64,000 nucleotides of DNA, from the NCBI GenBank assembly GCA_038131955.1, contig JAYPQK010000011.1:1-64000 (forward strand), in the 5' to 3' direction. A program made the translations under genes and the position numbers. The stretch comes from SHAN690 sp038131955 (GTDB taxonomy: Bacteria > Bacteroidota > Bacteroidia > Flavobacteriales_G > Salibacteraceae). The notes beneath the pieces were generated by a model. That model was not told the origin of the DNA and ran no database searches. It worked only from the letters and a program-made list of their open reading frames with translations. Shown one piece after another: positions 42,611 to 52,523 of the stretch (its first letter is position 1; each line of letters opens with the position of its first letter).

Positions 42611-45008
42611 TCAAGCCGATCGACGGAAGCAGTGTTCCTGAGAAGTTCTCCACTTCTTTGGTCAGGTAGCGCGATGGGTCGTTAGGATTTACCAGAGGCT
42701 CACCATTCTCATCTCTTTGCACGGTAATGAACGGTGCCAAAGGAGCTTGGTAGTTATAGATATTCTGAATATCCAAATACGCGTTGAGCGACCACTTCTT
42801 GAAAAAGAATCGTTTGTCAAGACGCACATCCAACTGATGCACGGCTCCATTCCTTTCCGTATTCAATCGGTTGTAATCAAAGACCCCAACGCCGCGAATG
42901 TCCCAATTCGAACGGAGTGCGGACAGCTCGGCATCAAACGGGGTATAAGGCGCACCGCCGAGGTAGCGGAATCGAACTCCCAGTTCCCAGTCGCCCTTGA
43001 ACTTCTTACCCCCTGTGATGGTGACGATGTTGCCATTATCCCACGCAGACGGAACAAAGTCAACGTTCTTGTCCTGGAACTCACTGATCACCCACGTATA
43101 CGCCAAAATTCCATAGAATCCTTTGAAGAGCTTCTGCTGCGCAAGAAACTCTACTCCATATGATCGTCCTTCAGAGAAGGAGCGTACTGGTTCGTTACCA
43201 ATGACACCGAAATCACTACCCAGGTTGGCGAGGGAGATGCTATCTCTGAGTAGGAATGGATAGTCCGCATACTGCTTATAGAAGCCCTCGATGGTGATCT
43301 TCGTGTTCGTGCCTGGCAAGTATTCTAGTCCAGCCACTGCATGGTCGCAACCAATGTAGCTAACACCGTTCTGCTTATTGACCAAGTTATTCTGATTATC
43401 GCGATAGCCCAGAACAGTATATGGAGGAAGCTGATAATAGCGTCCTACGCTAGCGTTAATGCTCCAACGAGGAGCAAAGGTGTAGGAAGCAGAAAGTCGT
43501 GGAGATAGTTGATCGAGGATTTCAAACATCTCCTCATTGTAGTCGGAAAAATCGGTTCTTAGACCGAGTGACATCTTCAATCGATCATTGATGAAGCCTT
43601 TCGAGAACTGTGAGAAGAGTGCGAACTTATTCAGGAATAACTCAGAATCGAAGTCGATGATGAATTCATCTCCGAAGGTGGTGACAATCTTATTGTACGT
43701 TGAATTGGTATAGGTCGCGGTTTCATATCCTACACCCACATTCCACTTCCACCCCTTGTCACGCCAGGTATGCTCGAGTCGCAGCTTATTCTCGATCTCT
43801 TGACTTTTGTAGTCTAGGATCTTATTCTCTTCGATACTCTCGTCGTTGTCCTGGTACTTTACCGCCGTGTTATTCAAATGGTTACGACTGACCACGATCT
43901 GCTGAAAGCTCTTGTCTGCAAAGTGTTTGTAGCTCGCCCCTACCGTATAATTCCACTGCTCGTTGGCTGCAATGTTACCAAGTATGTACTGGTTCCGTTC
44001 CACGGTCGCCGGGTCATCTAGACCATCGTTGGCCCCTTCGTTCAACTCAAACTGATCCAATGCACCCAATCCAACGAAGGTGATCTCATTCTTGTCATTC
44101 AACTTTGTCTTCACCTTGAATTGACTGTCGTTGTAGATAGGCAAGAACGGCAGTCGAAGAACAGAGAACAAGAACTGGAGGTATGATCGGCGCACGGAGA
44201 GAACATAGGTGGTCTTATCTCCGAGAGGACCGTCTAAGGTCAAACCATAATCAGAGCTTCCTACTGTGAAATTCGCATTCAATCCATCCGGGTTGCCATC
44301 CTTTTGAGTGAAGTCGAACACCGAACTCAAGGCATTTCCTCGGTTCGCTGGAAAGGCGCCTGAATAGAACTCAACCTCCTTGATAAAGAGAACATTGATC
44401 AAACCCACAGGTCCCCCAGACGCACCTTGAGTAGCGAAGTGATTGATATTCGGAACTTCCACTCCATCCAAATAGAATCGGTTCTCATTGGGAGCACCGC
44501 CGCGGATGATGATGTCGTTTCTGAAGCTAGGGGAAGAAGCCACGCCTGGCAAGGACTGAATCACTCGACTGATATCTCGGTTACCTCCCGGGTTACGCTC
44601 GATCTCGGAAACACCGATCGTTCGCATGGATACAGGAGCTTCCTCTTTCTTACTGAATGGAGATGAAACCACTTCAACCGCTTCGAGCAACTGTGCATTC
44701 TCTACCATCTCAATATCAACAAAAACAGGTCGATTGTTGAAGGTCTGGATCTCATAAACGGTAGCCGTCTTGAAACCGAGCGAAGAAGCCTCGAGGTTAT
44801 AAAGTTTTGGCTCTAAACCTTTGATCTCGTAATTGCCATCCAGATCAGTGCTGGCACCAATCGTGGTTCCCTGGATGACCACATTGGCAAATGGTATTGG
44901 CTCGTTGTTGATCGGGTTGAAAACCTTACCCTTGATCACGGCCTGTTGCGCCCAAACGGCAGTTGAGGCGACCAAGGCAAGGAGAACGGTGGTGATAGTT
45001 GATCTCAT
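42597..45008 (-). CDS. TonB-dependent outer-membrane receptor with CarboxypepD-regulatory-like domain
   Basis: 803 residues from ATG 45008. Signal peptide (MRSTITTVLLALVASTAVWA), a CarboxypepD_reg-like domain (about 24-105: IKGKVFNPINNEPIPFANV, TDLDGNYEIKGLEP), a plug domain (about 115-230: VEVVSSPFSKKEEAPVS, NPGGNRDISRVIQSLPGV, IIIRGGAPNENRFYLDGVE) and a beta-barrel to the end with aromatic terminal residues (GTLLPSIGLIIEL). It is a gated transporter for an unknown substrate. No SusD-like lipoprotein gene is next to it, so it is probably not a classical glycan-uptake pair. Divergent from the E2 gene. Confidence 0.92.
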   Translation of the reverse strand: MRSTITTVLLALVASTAVWAQQAVIKGKVFNPINNEPIPFANVVIQGTTIGASTDLDGNYEIKGLEPKLYNLEASSLGFKTATVYEIQTFNNRPVFVDIEMVENAQLLEAVEVVSSPFSKKEEAPVSMRTIGVSEIERNPGGNRDISRVIQSLPGVASSPSFRNDIIIRGGAPNENRFYLDGVEVPNINHFATQGASGGPVGLINVLFIKEVEFYSGAFPANRGNALSSVFDFTQKDGNPDGLNANFTVGSSDYGLTLDGPLGDKTTYVLSVRRSYLQFLFSVLRLPFLPIYNDSQFKVKTKLNDKNEITFVGLGALDQFELNEGANDGLDDPATVERNQYILGNIAANEQWNYTVGASYKHFADKSFQQIVVSRNHLNNTAVKYQDNDESIEENKILDYKSQEIENKLRLEHTWRDKGWKWNVGVGYETATYTNSTYNKIVTTFGDEFIIDFDSELFLNKFALFSQFSKGFINDRLKMSLGLRTDFSDYNEEMFEILDQLSPRLSASYTFAPRWSINASVGRYYQLPPYTVLGYRDNQNNLVNKQNGVSYIGCDHAVAGLEYLPGTNTKITIEGFYKQYADYPFLLRDSISLANLGSDFGVIGNEPVRSFSEGRSYGVEFLAQQKLFKGFYGILAYTWVISEFQDKNVDFVPSAWDNGNIVTITGGKKFKGDWELGVRFRYLGGAPYTPFDAELSALRSNWDIRGVGVFDYNRLNTERNGAVHQLDVRLDKRFFFKKWSLNAYLDIQNIYNYQAPLAPFITVQRDENGEPLVNPNDPSRYLTKEVENFSGTLLPSIGLIIEL

Positions 45009-45057
45009 GGTGCAAATGAACAACCCCGACGCGGTTTTGTTCAGCGGAATCTGCTTT

Positions 45058-45085
45058 TTGTCCTATTGAGTTTAATGTAACTTTG
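45058..45085 (+). promoter_or_regulatory. Promoter of the lipoyl E2 gene (TTG, 17 bp, TAACTTTG)
   Basis: TTG at 45058-45060, a 17-base spacer and a perfect -7 box at 45078-45085, 21 bases before the ATG at 45107. This supports 45107 rather than an upstream GTG. Confidence 0.65.
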
Positions 45086-45106
45086 CAGCCCGAAAAATTT
45101 CAATCT

Positions 45107-46480
45107 ATGGCGCAAATCGAAGTGATCTTACCGAAAATGGGAGAAAGCGTTGCCGAGGCAACGATCACCAACTGGCTTAAGAGTGAAGGCGATATGGTCG
45201 AGGCCGAGGAGGCTATCGTCGAGATCGCTACCGACAAGGTAGACTCAGAAGTCCCTTCCCCAGCCGAAGGAAAGATCATCAAGATCCTTGTGCAAGAAGG
45301 CGAAGTAGCACAGGTAGGTCAGCCTATCGTCATCATCGGAAGTGATGGGGACGCACCAGCTCCTAGCAATGGAAGCGACAATGCAGCTGCTACTGCTACC
45401 CCGGCTCCCGCTCCGGTGGCCGAAGCCGTCCAAGAAATTGAAACCGGCATCGCCGAAGCTGCTACCGTGGTCGGCAGCGCAACAGCCACTGACTTTTCAA
45501 GCAGCGACCGATTCTACAGCCCGCTCGTGAAGAGCATCGCGAAAACCGAAGGCATTAGCATTGAGGAACTCGAAGGCCTTACCGGCTCAGGCAAGGATGG
45601 TCGCGTTACCAAGAAAGATATTCTCTCCTACGTAGAAAAGCGAAAGAATGGAGCTGCTCCTTCTCCTGCGCCAGCGGCAACTCCCGCACCTGCACCTGCG
45701 ACACCAGCGCAGAGCGCTCCTGCAGCCTCTGCTGCGCCTAGCAAGGTGGAACCAGCGACCTCAATGTCAGGTGACGTGGAAGTGATTGAAATGGACCGCA
45801 TGCGTAAGCTGATCGCCGATCACATGGTGAAGTCAAAACAGACTTCTCCTCACGTTACGAGTTTCGTTGAAGCCGATGTGACCAACATCGTCAAATGGAG
45901 AAACAAGTACAAAAAGTCATTCCAAGACCGTGAAGGTGAGAAGCTGACGTTCACCCCGATCTTTATTGATGCCATCGTACGTGCGATCAAGGATTTCCCG
46001 ATGATCAATATTTCTGTTGAGGGAGACAAGATCATTCGCAAGAAGAACATCAACGTAGGAATGGCCGCTGCCCTACCTAGCGGAAACCTCATCGTTCCTG
46101 TGATCAAGAATGCGGCTCGCCTTAACCTTCTTGGGTTGGCCAAATCCGTGAATGATCTCGCCTCGAGAGCGCGCAACAACAAGTTACTACCGGACGAGAT
46201 CAGTGGAGGAACCTACACTATTTCGAACGTTGGAACCTTCGGGAACGTCTTCGGAACACCGATCATCAATCAACCTCAGGTAGCCATCATGGCTGTCGGT
46301 GCCATTCGCAAGAAACCCGCAGTGATCGAAACTCCGGAAGGCGACACCATCGGCATTCGTCACTTCATGTACCTCTCACATTCCTACGACCACAGAGTCG
46401 TTGATGGTGCGCTAGGTGGCATGTTCGTTCGTCGTGTGGCTGATTACCTTGAGCAGTGGGATATGGATCGCGAGATTTGA
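45107..46480 (+). CDS. 2-oxoacid dehydrogenase E2 (lipoyl acyltransferase)
   Basis: 457 residues. Lipoyl domain (1-78) with the lipoate-bearing Lys in EIATDKVDSEV (K44), an Ala/Pro/Thr-rich linker, a peripheral-subunit-binding domain (about 140-185: YSPLVKSIAKTEGISIEEL, GRVTKKDIL), a second Ala/Pro linker, and the catalytic acyltransferase domain with SYDHRVVDGALGG near the end holding the active His and Asp. Which complex it serves (pyruvate, 2-oxoglutarate or branched-chain) cannot be decided, because no E1 or E3 gene is nearby; the lone gene and single lipoyl domain are common for the 2-oxoglutarate/branched-chain type in Bacteroidota. Confidence 0.92.
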   Translation: MAQIEVILPKMGESVAEATITNWLKSEGDMVEAEEAIVEIATDKVDSEVPSPAEGKIIKILVQEGEVAQVGQPIVIIGSDGDAPAPSNGSDNAAATATPAPAPVAEAVQEIETGIAEAATVVGSATATDFSSSDRFYSPLVKSIAKTEGISIEELEGLTGSGKDGRVTKKDILSYVEKRKNGAAPSPAPAATPAPAPATPAQSAPAASAAPSKVEPATSMSGDVEVIEMDRMRKLIADHMVKSKQTSPHVTSFVEADVTNIVKWRNKYKKSFQDREGEKLTFTPIFIDAIVRAIKDFPMINISVEGDKIIRKKNINVGMAAALPSGNLIVPVIKNAARLNLLGLAKSVNDLASRARNNKLLPDEISGGTYTISNVGTFGNVFGTPIINQPQVAIMAVGAIRKKPAVIETPEGDTIGIRHFMYLSHSYDHRVVDGALGGMFVRRVADYLEQWDMDREI

Positions 46481-46486
46481 ACCAAT

Positions 46487-46508
46487 GACTCTTTATTAAC
46501 GAAGAGTC
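46487..46508. repeat. Inverted repeat after the E2 gene
   Basis: GACTCTT (46487-46493) and AAGAGTC (46502-46508) form a perfect 7-bp stem with an eight-base loop, six bases after the stop codon. There is no T-run, so it is a possible transcript-end or processing hairpin, not a clear intrinsic terminator. Confidence 0.5.
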
Positions 46509-46561
46509 TACCTTCAAATTCGCCCTTGATATCCGCCTAATTTTAGAGGAATTCATTTACA

Positions 46562-48985
46562 ATGAGATTTTTTTCGACCCTCTTGGTGGTGTTTTGGGGA
46601 GGCGTAGCCCTTGAACAACCCTCTTTTAAGCAGAATTACACTGAGACCAACATCTTGAATGAAGATAGATTGTTCTCGCTTGCCATTCGCTTGTATGACA
46701 AGATGCTGGTCGAGCAACCCGACAATGCGAATATTCACTACAAGGCAGGTAGAGCGTAGCTGGATATGGGTGTCGACAAAGGAAAAGCTCTACCCCATTT
46801 TCAAGCCGCTGCTAAAAGAATCGAGAACTTCTACGACCCTTTAGACCCGTACATTCAAACCGCCCCTGTATAGACCTACTACTATTTGGGGCACACCTTT
46901 CACCTGCTCTATGAATTGGATAGTGCCGAATGGTACTTCGACCTCTTCCTTGATTGAGCCAGCAAGCGACACTACTTGAAACCTACAGCACAGAGGGCGA
47001 AGGAGATGGTCGCGAATGCAAGGGAATTAATGCAGGATACGCTCCAAGTGGAGATTGTCAATCTCGGAAGGCCGATCAATTCTGAATACTCCGAGTATGC
47101 CCCTATTGTCGGCTTTGATGAGAATTCGATCTTTTTCACCTCGCGTCGGCGACGGGTTGACAATTCGAATGAAGGAATCATCGACATAACGACCGGCCTC
47201 CACCATGAAGATATCTACGTGTCCTACAAGAACTTGAGGGAGCAGTGGATGGAACCTGAGATCGTTGAGATCAATAATAATGAGAGGCACAGTTCGGTGG
47301 TCAGCATGAGTACGAATGGCTCGAAGCTCTACGTCTACAAATCGGAAGAAGAACACGGTGATCTCTTCGAAAGCGACTTCGAGATCGGCAGCGGGTGGCT
47401 TCAGCCTGTGCCCGTAGGATCGGATGTGAACACGGAAGCGGATGAATTCTATGCCAACATCGCCTATCATGAGCGTATTCTCTACTTTGTTTCGAACCGA
47501 AAAGGTGGACTTGGCGGAAAGGACATTTACTACGTTAAGCGTTTACCCGATGGAACATGGGGAAAGGCAACGAATATCGGAGCTCCGATCAACACGCCGT
47601 ACGACGAGGATGTCCCCCACTTCCACCCGGATGACCGAACCATGTACTTTGCTTCAAACGGACACAAATCGATGGGAGGGTTTGACGTCCTCTATTCTCA
47701 GTTGAGAGAAGACAGCGTTTGGTCTGAGCCCACCAATCTAGGTTACCCCATCAACAGTACAGACGACGATCATAGCTACATTGCCTCCCCAGATGGCGAG
47801 CGCGGATATTACGCCAGCAAGAGTCACGGATCGATCGGTATGACGGACATTTTCATGGTCAAATACCTCGACGAAGAAACCGACCATCCCGACTTGGATC
47901 TCAGCGCCTTTGCCGTACTAAAGGGATGGGTGATCACGGAGGATAGTATTATCCCGGACGATTTTAAGATCGTTATGACAGATGCCAGTACCAAGGCGTT
48001 CTTCGGAATTGCTCAACCGGTGATCCAAAGCGGAAGTTTCGTTTTTATCGTCGAATCAGACGCCACATACAAGGTGAGCTACCAGTCGGGTGGGAAGGTC
48101 CTGTTGACCGAGGAGATCGTGGTAGAACCCGGCACAACCTAAAAGGAATTCAACCGAGAGATCTTCTTATTCAAGAAAAATGGTGAGTATAAGATTATTA
48201 CGCTTGACGATGAGACCTTGGGTAAGGTGGTGAAGTGGAAGATAGCACTGAACAAAGCCTCTGAACTGGTGCCAGTGAATTAGAAGGTTTACTACCTCGA
48301 TGAGAACGGCGGTGTCCTTGACAGTTCCTATATCAGTAAGAATGGGTACTTCTCATTTAAGCAGCTCAAGGATGGAATGAACTACATCCTAAAACCCTCG
48401 ATTGCCGGATGTGACAACAGTGAGCTGAGGATCGACCTGATCGACGAGCGCGATGAGGTGGAAAAGATCGAAATGGTAAACCAAGAAAAGCTCTTTATTC
48501 AAAAAGATCTAAGAATCACGGGGATCACAGAAAGAGATACTCCCGAAACGATCAAACCTGAGGTCAACCCAGGCAAACCCATTGGTTACGAAGCTCCAAA
48601 GCCAGATGCCAAGGAAGAAGCCTACACCGTCACTTTCGATTACAACCGCACACAATCCAAAGAACAAGAGCTGTTTTTGAAAGATGTATTACGCCGCATC
48701 AAAGAAGAAATCGCCGAAAACGACAGCTGTAGCCTCAGCCTCATCGCAAGCGCATCAACCGTTCCTACTTCCGTGCCGGGTGGAAATTATGCACTAGCTG
48801 AGCGACGATTAAAGAATGGTAAATCCGCTCTATTTCAATGGTTTGAGAAGGAAGGAATAGATTTAAACAAGATATCGACAAAACGGGAATCCGCGATCGT
48901 TTCGGTTCCTGACTATTTCACAGACCCTTCGACTCCGAAATCGGTATTCGTTGAATATCAATACTTTAAGTTGGTGTTCAATTAA
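46562..48985 (+). pseudogene. PorE-like TPR-PD40-CRD-OmpA-type protein with five in-frame stops
   Basis: One reading frame covers 2,424 bases and keeps its protein-level pattern throughout: a TPR region (LYDKMLVEQPDNANIHYKAG), PD40 beta-propeller blades (FFTSRRRRVD, YFVSNRKGGLGGKDIYYV, MYFASNGHKSMGGFDV, GYYASKSHGSIGMTDIFMV), a carboxypeptidase-regulatory-like domain (about codons 440-540) and a diverged OmpA-like C-terminus. It is broken by TAG 46757-46759, TAG 46871-46873, TGA 46955-46957, TAA 48140-48142 and TAG 48281-48283. No frame change was found. All three stop types occur, so code reassignment cannot explain it. The order TPR, propeller, CRD, OmpA matches PorE of the T9SS machinery in layout, though a role there is inference. 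Confidence 0.85.
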
Positions 48986-49040
48986 CAAATTTCTGTTTAT
49001 AAGAACGAAAGGGGCGAAAAATGCTGGCATGATAAGGGGG

Positions 49041-49048
49041 TAGATTTG
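49041..49048 (+). promoter_or_regulatory. TAGATTTG promoter box
   Basis: Perfect TAnnTTTG box, 28 bases before the ATG of the second PorE-like locus. Promoter and leader are therefore intact although the gene is not. Confidence 0.5.
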
Positions 49049-49076
49049 TGTAAAGGCGATCTAAACCTCAATATTC

Positions 49077-51699
49077 ATGCGGTATTCAGACAGAATCACC
49101 CAATCTTCTGCTCCAGGAAAGATCTTTTTCCTCTTGATATTCTTTTCCCTCCTGATGGCAATAACGGCCTTCGGACAGTCGCGTCAAGAGAGCAAGATGA
49201 GGATAAGGGCGGTCAAAGCGATCCAGCAGGGCAAGTTTCAAGAAGCACAGAACATCTACTTTGATCTGTTGAAGTTGTATCCTAACAACCCGGATTATAA
49301 CTACGAGATGGGTCTCGCCATTTTTGAAGAGGGTGTGCAGCGAGGGAAAGCAGCGCCATACTTTGACAAAGCCATCACGAATACCAAGACGGATACGCTT
49401 CCAGACCTTTTTCTCTTTGCTGGACATGCTGAACAATTCGCCGGAAATTTTGACATCGCCATTGAGCACTTTCAGACCTACATGTGACTCATGAGAGAGA
49501 CAGAAGGTTTAGCTCCTAATCAACTAGAGGAAGACATTCCTCGATACATCGAAATGTGCGAAAACGGTAAGGTTCAATTTGAAAATAACGTTGACTACGT
49601 ACGGATCGAGAACATGGGCGGATGATCAACAGCGAGTATGCTGATTATTCTCCCGTTGTATCGAACGACGAGAGCGTCATTCTCTTCACTTCTCGCCGGG
49701 AGAATACGACCGGTGGCGACATGGACTCGGACGACAAGTACTACGAAGACATCTACTATTCGATCAATATTAACGGAACCTGGACACCTTCCACCAACTT
49801 CGATTCGACCAATCGCATCATGAATTCTGTGATCAATACGGATGATCACGATGCTGCAATTACCTATGGACTCAGCTCTACATCTACCGCGAGGAGGACG
49901 TTTGGGTGAGCCGCTTAGAGGATGGATTGTGGACAGTTCCAGTGCGTGACGAAGGCCGGATCAACTCAGCGAAAGGGTTCGAACCTTTCGTGTTCATTAC
50001 AGATGACCATCGTACCATGTTTGTCGTAAGTGAGATCGGCACCGGCTTCGGAGGACGAGATATCTACATAACCAAGAAAAACGCCGACGGCTCTTGGCGT
50101 CAACACGAATCTCTAGGAAGAACGATAAACACGAAGTTTGATGAAGACGCCCCGTTCTTAACTCCTGATGGCAATACGCTCTACTTCGCTTCGAATGGAC
50201 ACAATTCCATGGGCGACTATGACATCTTCAAATCCGTGCTACAAGAAGATGGCTCTTGGGGAGTTCCGGAAAACTTAGGACCACCGATCAATACGCCGGG
50301 CCACGACAGATACTTCGTCACTACCGATGACGGGGCGATTGGATACTATGCATCTGATCGCGATGGTGGTTATGGCGAAACTGATATCTATCGCATTATC
50401 CTCGACTGTAAAGCCGTTTCAGCCACGATCATTCGCGGTGTAGTATTCAGTGAAGACAAACAAGCGCCGGTCGGAGCAGAGATCTCCATTTTCGAAGCTC
50501 GCACGGGCAAATTCATCAATACTTACATCGCAGATAGCCTGGACGGAAAGTATGAGATGCGTCTGAAGACCGAAAGATCCTATAAGTTCAGAATTGCAGC
50601 TGATGGTTACTTGGCTCATAGTGGAGAATTCACCGTCCCTAAGCAGTGCGACTACTTCTCTCTCTTCCAAGAGATCAAGATCGATAATATGGAGGACAGC
50701 CGTGGACGAGTGTACGCTCAACGGGCTTATATCAACAATGCCTTCTTCAACATCAATCAGAAAATGGAGGAAGATTTTGAAGATATCGCCATCGATGATC
50801 TGAAGGAAGATGAAAAAGACTCACTAAGAAGTGTAGTTGCGGCGAATTACAATCCCATGGAGCTGACGAATTTCATTCAGCTGATCGATATTCTCGACCC
50901 CAACGGTCAGCGCCTAAGCAGTGAGATCTTGGGTGAAAAATCAGTCGCAACTATTCAAGTTCGCGACGAGATCAAATCCAAATTCAACCAATCGATCGTC
51001 AAAGCGGACCAGTATTTCTATAACGAGAACATTCCTCAAGTAGAAGAGGTTGTCGAAGAAATTGCTGAGGTAGTTGAGCAGCCTATCGTTGAAGAGATCG
51101 TTGAAGAACCTACAGTGGAGCAAGTAGTTGAGCAGCCTATCGTTGAAGAGATCGTTGAAGAACCTGTGGTCGAAGAAGTAGTTGAGCAACCAGTGGTTGA
51201 AGAGGTCATCGAAGAACCTGTGGTCGAGGAAGTTGCTGAGACCCCTGTCGTTGAGAAGCCTGTGGTGGAAACACCTAAGGTCGAGCCAGTGAACACACCT
51301 GAGGCAGAAGAAACCATCGTTTTCCGAAATATCCTCTTTGATTTTGACAAGTCAGATCTACGGAAAGCAAGTGTCCAAGAGCTAAATAAAGTGTCTAGCT
51401 ATTTGACCAACAAGACGGAAGTTGAACTTCGCATCGATGGTCATGCGGATTGGATCGGAAGTGAAGAATACAACATGGCGTTATCTGAGCGTCGTGCAAA
51501 GGCAGCCTACGACTACCTGTTAGATAAGGGAATCGCAGATGCTCGTTTGACGTATCAATTCTTTGGAGAGAGTAACCCGATCGCGCCAAATACAAACCCG
51601 GATGGGTCTGATAATCCTGATGGTCGTCAATTGAACCGCCGCTGCGAGTTCAAGCTAGACAAGTCAGGTACTGCTGAGAATATCACATTGAAGTTCTAA
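49077..51699 (+). pseudogene. PorE-like TPR-PD40-OmpA protein, two frameshifts and one stop
   Basis: The start has a signal peptide (KIFFLLIFFSLLMAITAFGQ) and TPR helices (AIQQGKFQEAQNIYFDLLKLYPNN). TGA at 49485-49487 breaks it in frame; the frame changes near 49615-49625 (VRIENMGG to MINSEYADYSPVV) and again near 49865-49885, before LYIYREEDVWVSRLEDG. From 49906 a 597-codon stretch is open: PD40 blades, a regulatory-type domain, a Glu/Val/Pro linker with 18-residue repeats, and a canonical OmpA domain (FDFDKSDLRKAS, ELRIDGHADWIGS, NMALSERRAKAAYDYL, NRRCEF). The intact 3' part could be made only from an internal start, without export signal. Paralog of the previous locus and of 53142-54065. 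Confidence 0.85.
51070..51250 (+). repeat. 54-bp tandem repeat coding a Glu/Val/Pro linker
   Basis: Units start at 51070, 51124 and 51178 with period 54 bases (18 residues of the type VVEQPIVEEIVEEPTVEQ) and decay into a fourth partial unit. The first two share long identical stretches. It codes the extended acidic spacer between the regulatory domain and the peptidoglycan-binding OmpA domain. Confidence 0.85.
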
Positions 51700-51716
51700 T
51701 TTCTCGTTGCTGCCCG

Positions 51717-51724
51717 TACCTTTG
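51717..51724 (+). promoter_or_regulatory. TACCTTTG promoter box before the exonuclease gene
   Basis: Perfect TAnnTTTG box ending five bases before the ATG at 51730, which predicts a leaderless or nearly leaderless transcript. Confidence 0.5.
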
Positions 51725-51729
51725 GGCGC

Positions 51730-52518
51730 ATGACATCGCTGAAACTCTCTCGTCCACTCGCCTTTATTGACCTTGAAACGACGGGGGTGTCCGTCGGTTC
51801 TGATCGAATCGTCGAGATCGCTATCATCAAGGTGAATCCGGATGGCAGCAAGACCGAACGTCTCCATAGAGTGAATCCAGAATTGCCAATCAGCGAAGAA
51901 TCCACGCAGATACATGGCATTTCAAACGAAGACGTGGCGAACGAACCCACGTTCAAGGATCTAGCCCCAAGTCTTTACAAGTTTCTCTTCGAATGCGACC
52001 TAGCTGGATACAACAGCAACAAGTTTGATATTCCGATGCTCGTTGAAGAATTCTATCGCGCGGGAATCGAATTTGATTTTCAGGATCGCAAGATGATCGA
52101 TGTCCAGAACATCTTTCACAAGATGGAACAGCGTACGCTAGTCGCTGCCTATCGTTTCTACCTGAATAAGGAACTTTCTGACGCTCACAGTGCCATGGCT
52201 GACACCAAGGCTACTTATGAGATCCTAGAGGCACAATTAGAACGATATAACGACACTTTGAAGCCGGACATGGAGTTCTTGGAATCTTTTTCACGTTATC
52301 ATCACGCAGCCGACATCATGGGACGCATCGTGTATGACGACCAAGGTCGCGAGTGCATCAACTTCGGAAAGTTCAAGGGAACTCCCGTTGAAGAGATCTA
52401 TGCGAAAGAACCCGGCTATTACGGATGGCTCATGCAAGGAGATTTCCCCCTCTCGACTAAGAAAGTATTCCGAGACATCATGGATCGATACAAGGAAAAG
52501 CGTCAGCAAACGAAATAA
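51730..52518 (+). CDS. DEDDh 3'-5' exonuclease with C-terminal DUF3820-like module
   Basis: 262 residues. Exonuclease domain (about 8-175) with DLETTG (first two acidic residues, about residues 15-17), LAGYNSNKFDIPML (third) and HSAMADTKATYEIL (His and last Asp): the DEDDh family of DNA polymerase III epsilon. The C-terminal 70 residues contain INFGKFKGTPVEEI, PGYYGWLMQGDFP, the same pattern as the free-standing DUF3820 protein at 1802-2020. It probably trims DNA or RNA 3' ends; as a separate protein without polymerase it is more likely a repair or processing enzyme than replicative epsilon. Followed six bases later by the FAH gene. Confidence 0.9.
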   Translation: MTSLKLSRPLAFIDLETTGVSVGSDRIVEIAIIKVNPDGSKTERLHRVNPELPISEESTQIHGISNEDVANEPTFKDLAPSLYKFLFECDLAGYNSNKFDIPMLVEEFYRAGIEFDFQDRKMIDVQNIFHKMEQRTLVAAYRFYLNKELSDAHSAMADTKATYEILEAQLERYNDTLKPDMEFLESFSRYHHAADIMGRIVYDDQGRECINFGKFKGTPVEEIYAKEPGYYGWLMQGDFPLSTKKVFRDIMDRYKEKRQQTK

Positions 52519-52523
52519 GCTCT

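Noticed and set aside
46562..48985. Stop-codon reassignment or programmed readthrough in the PorE-like frame
   Set aside because: TAG, TGA and TAA all occur inside the frame, while all three are used as ordinary stops by intact neighbours.
51070..51250. CRISPR-like repeats
   Set aside because: Period-54 repeats without spacers, in frame, coding an acidic linker.
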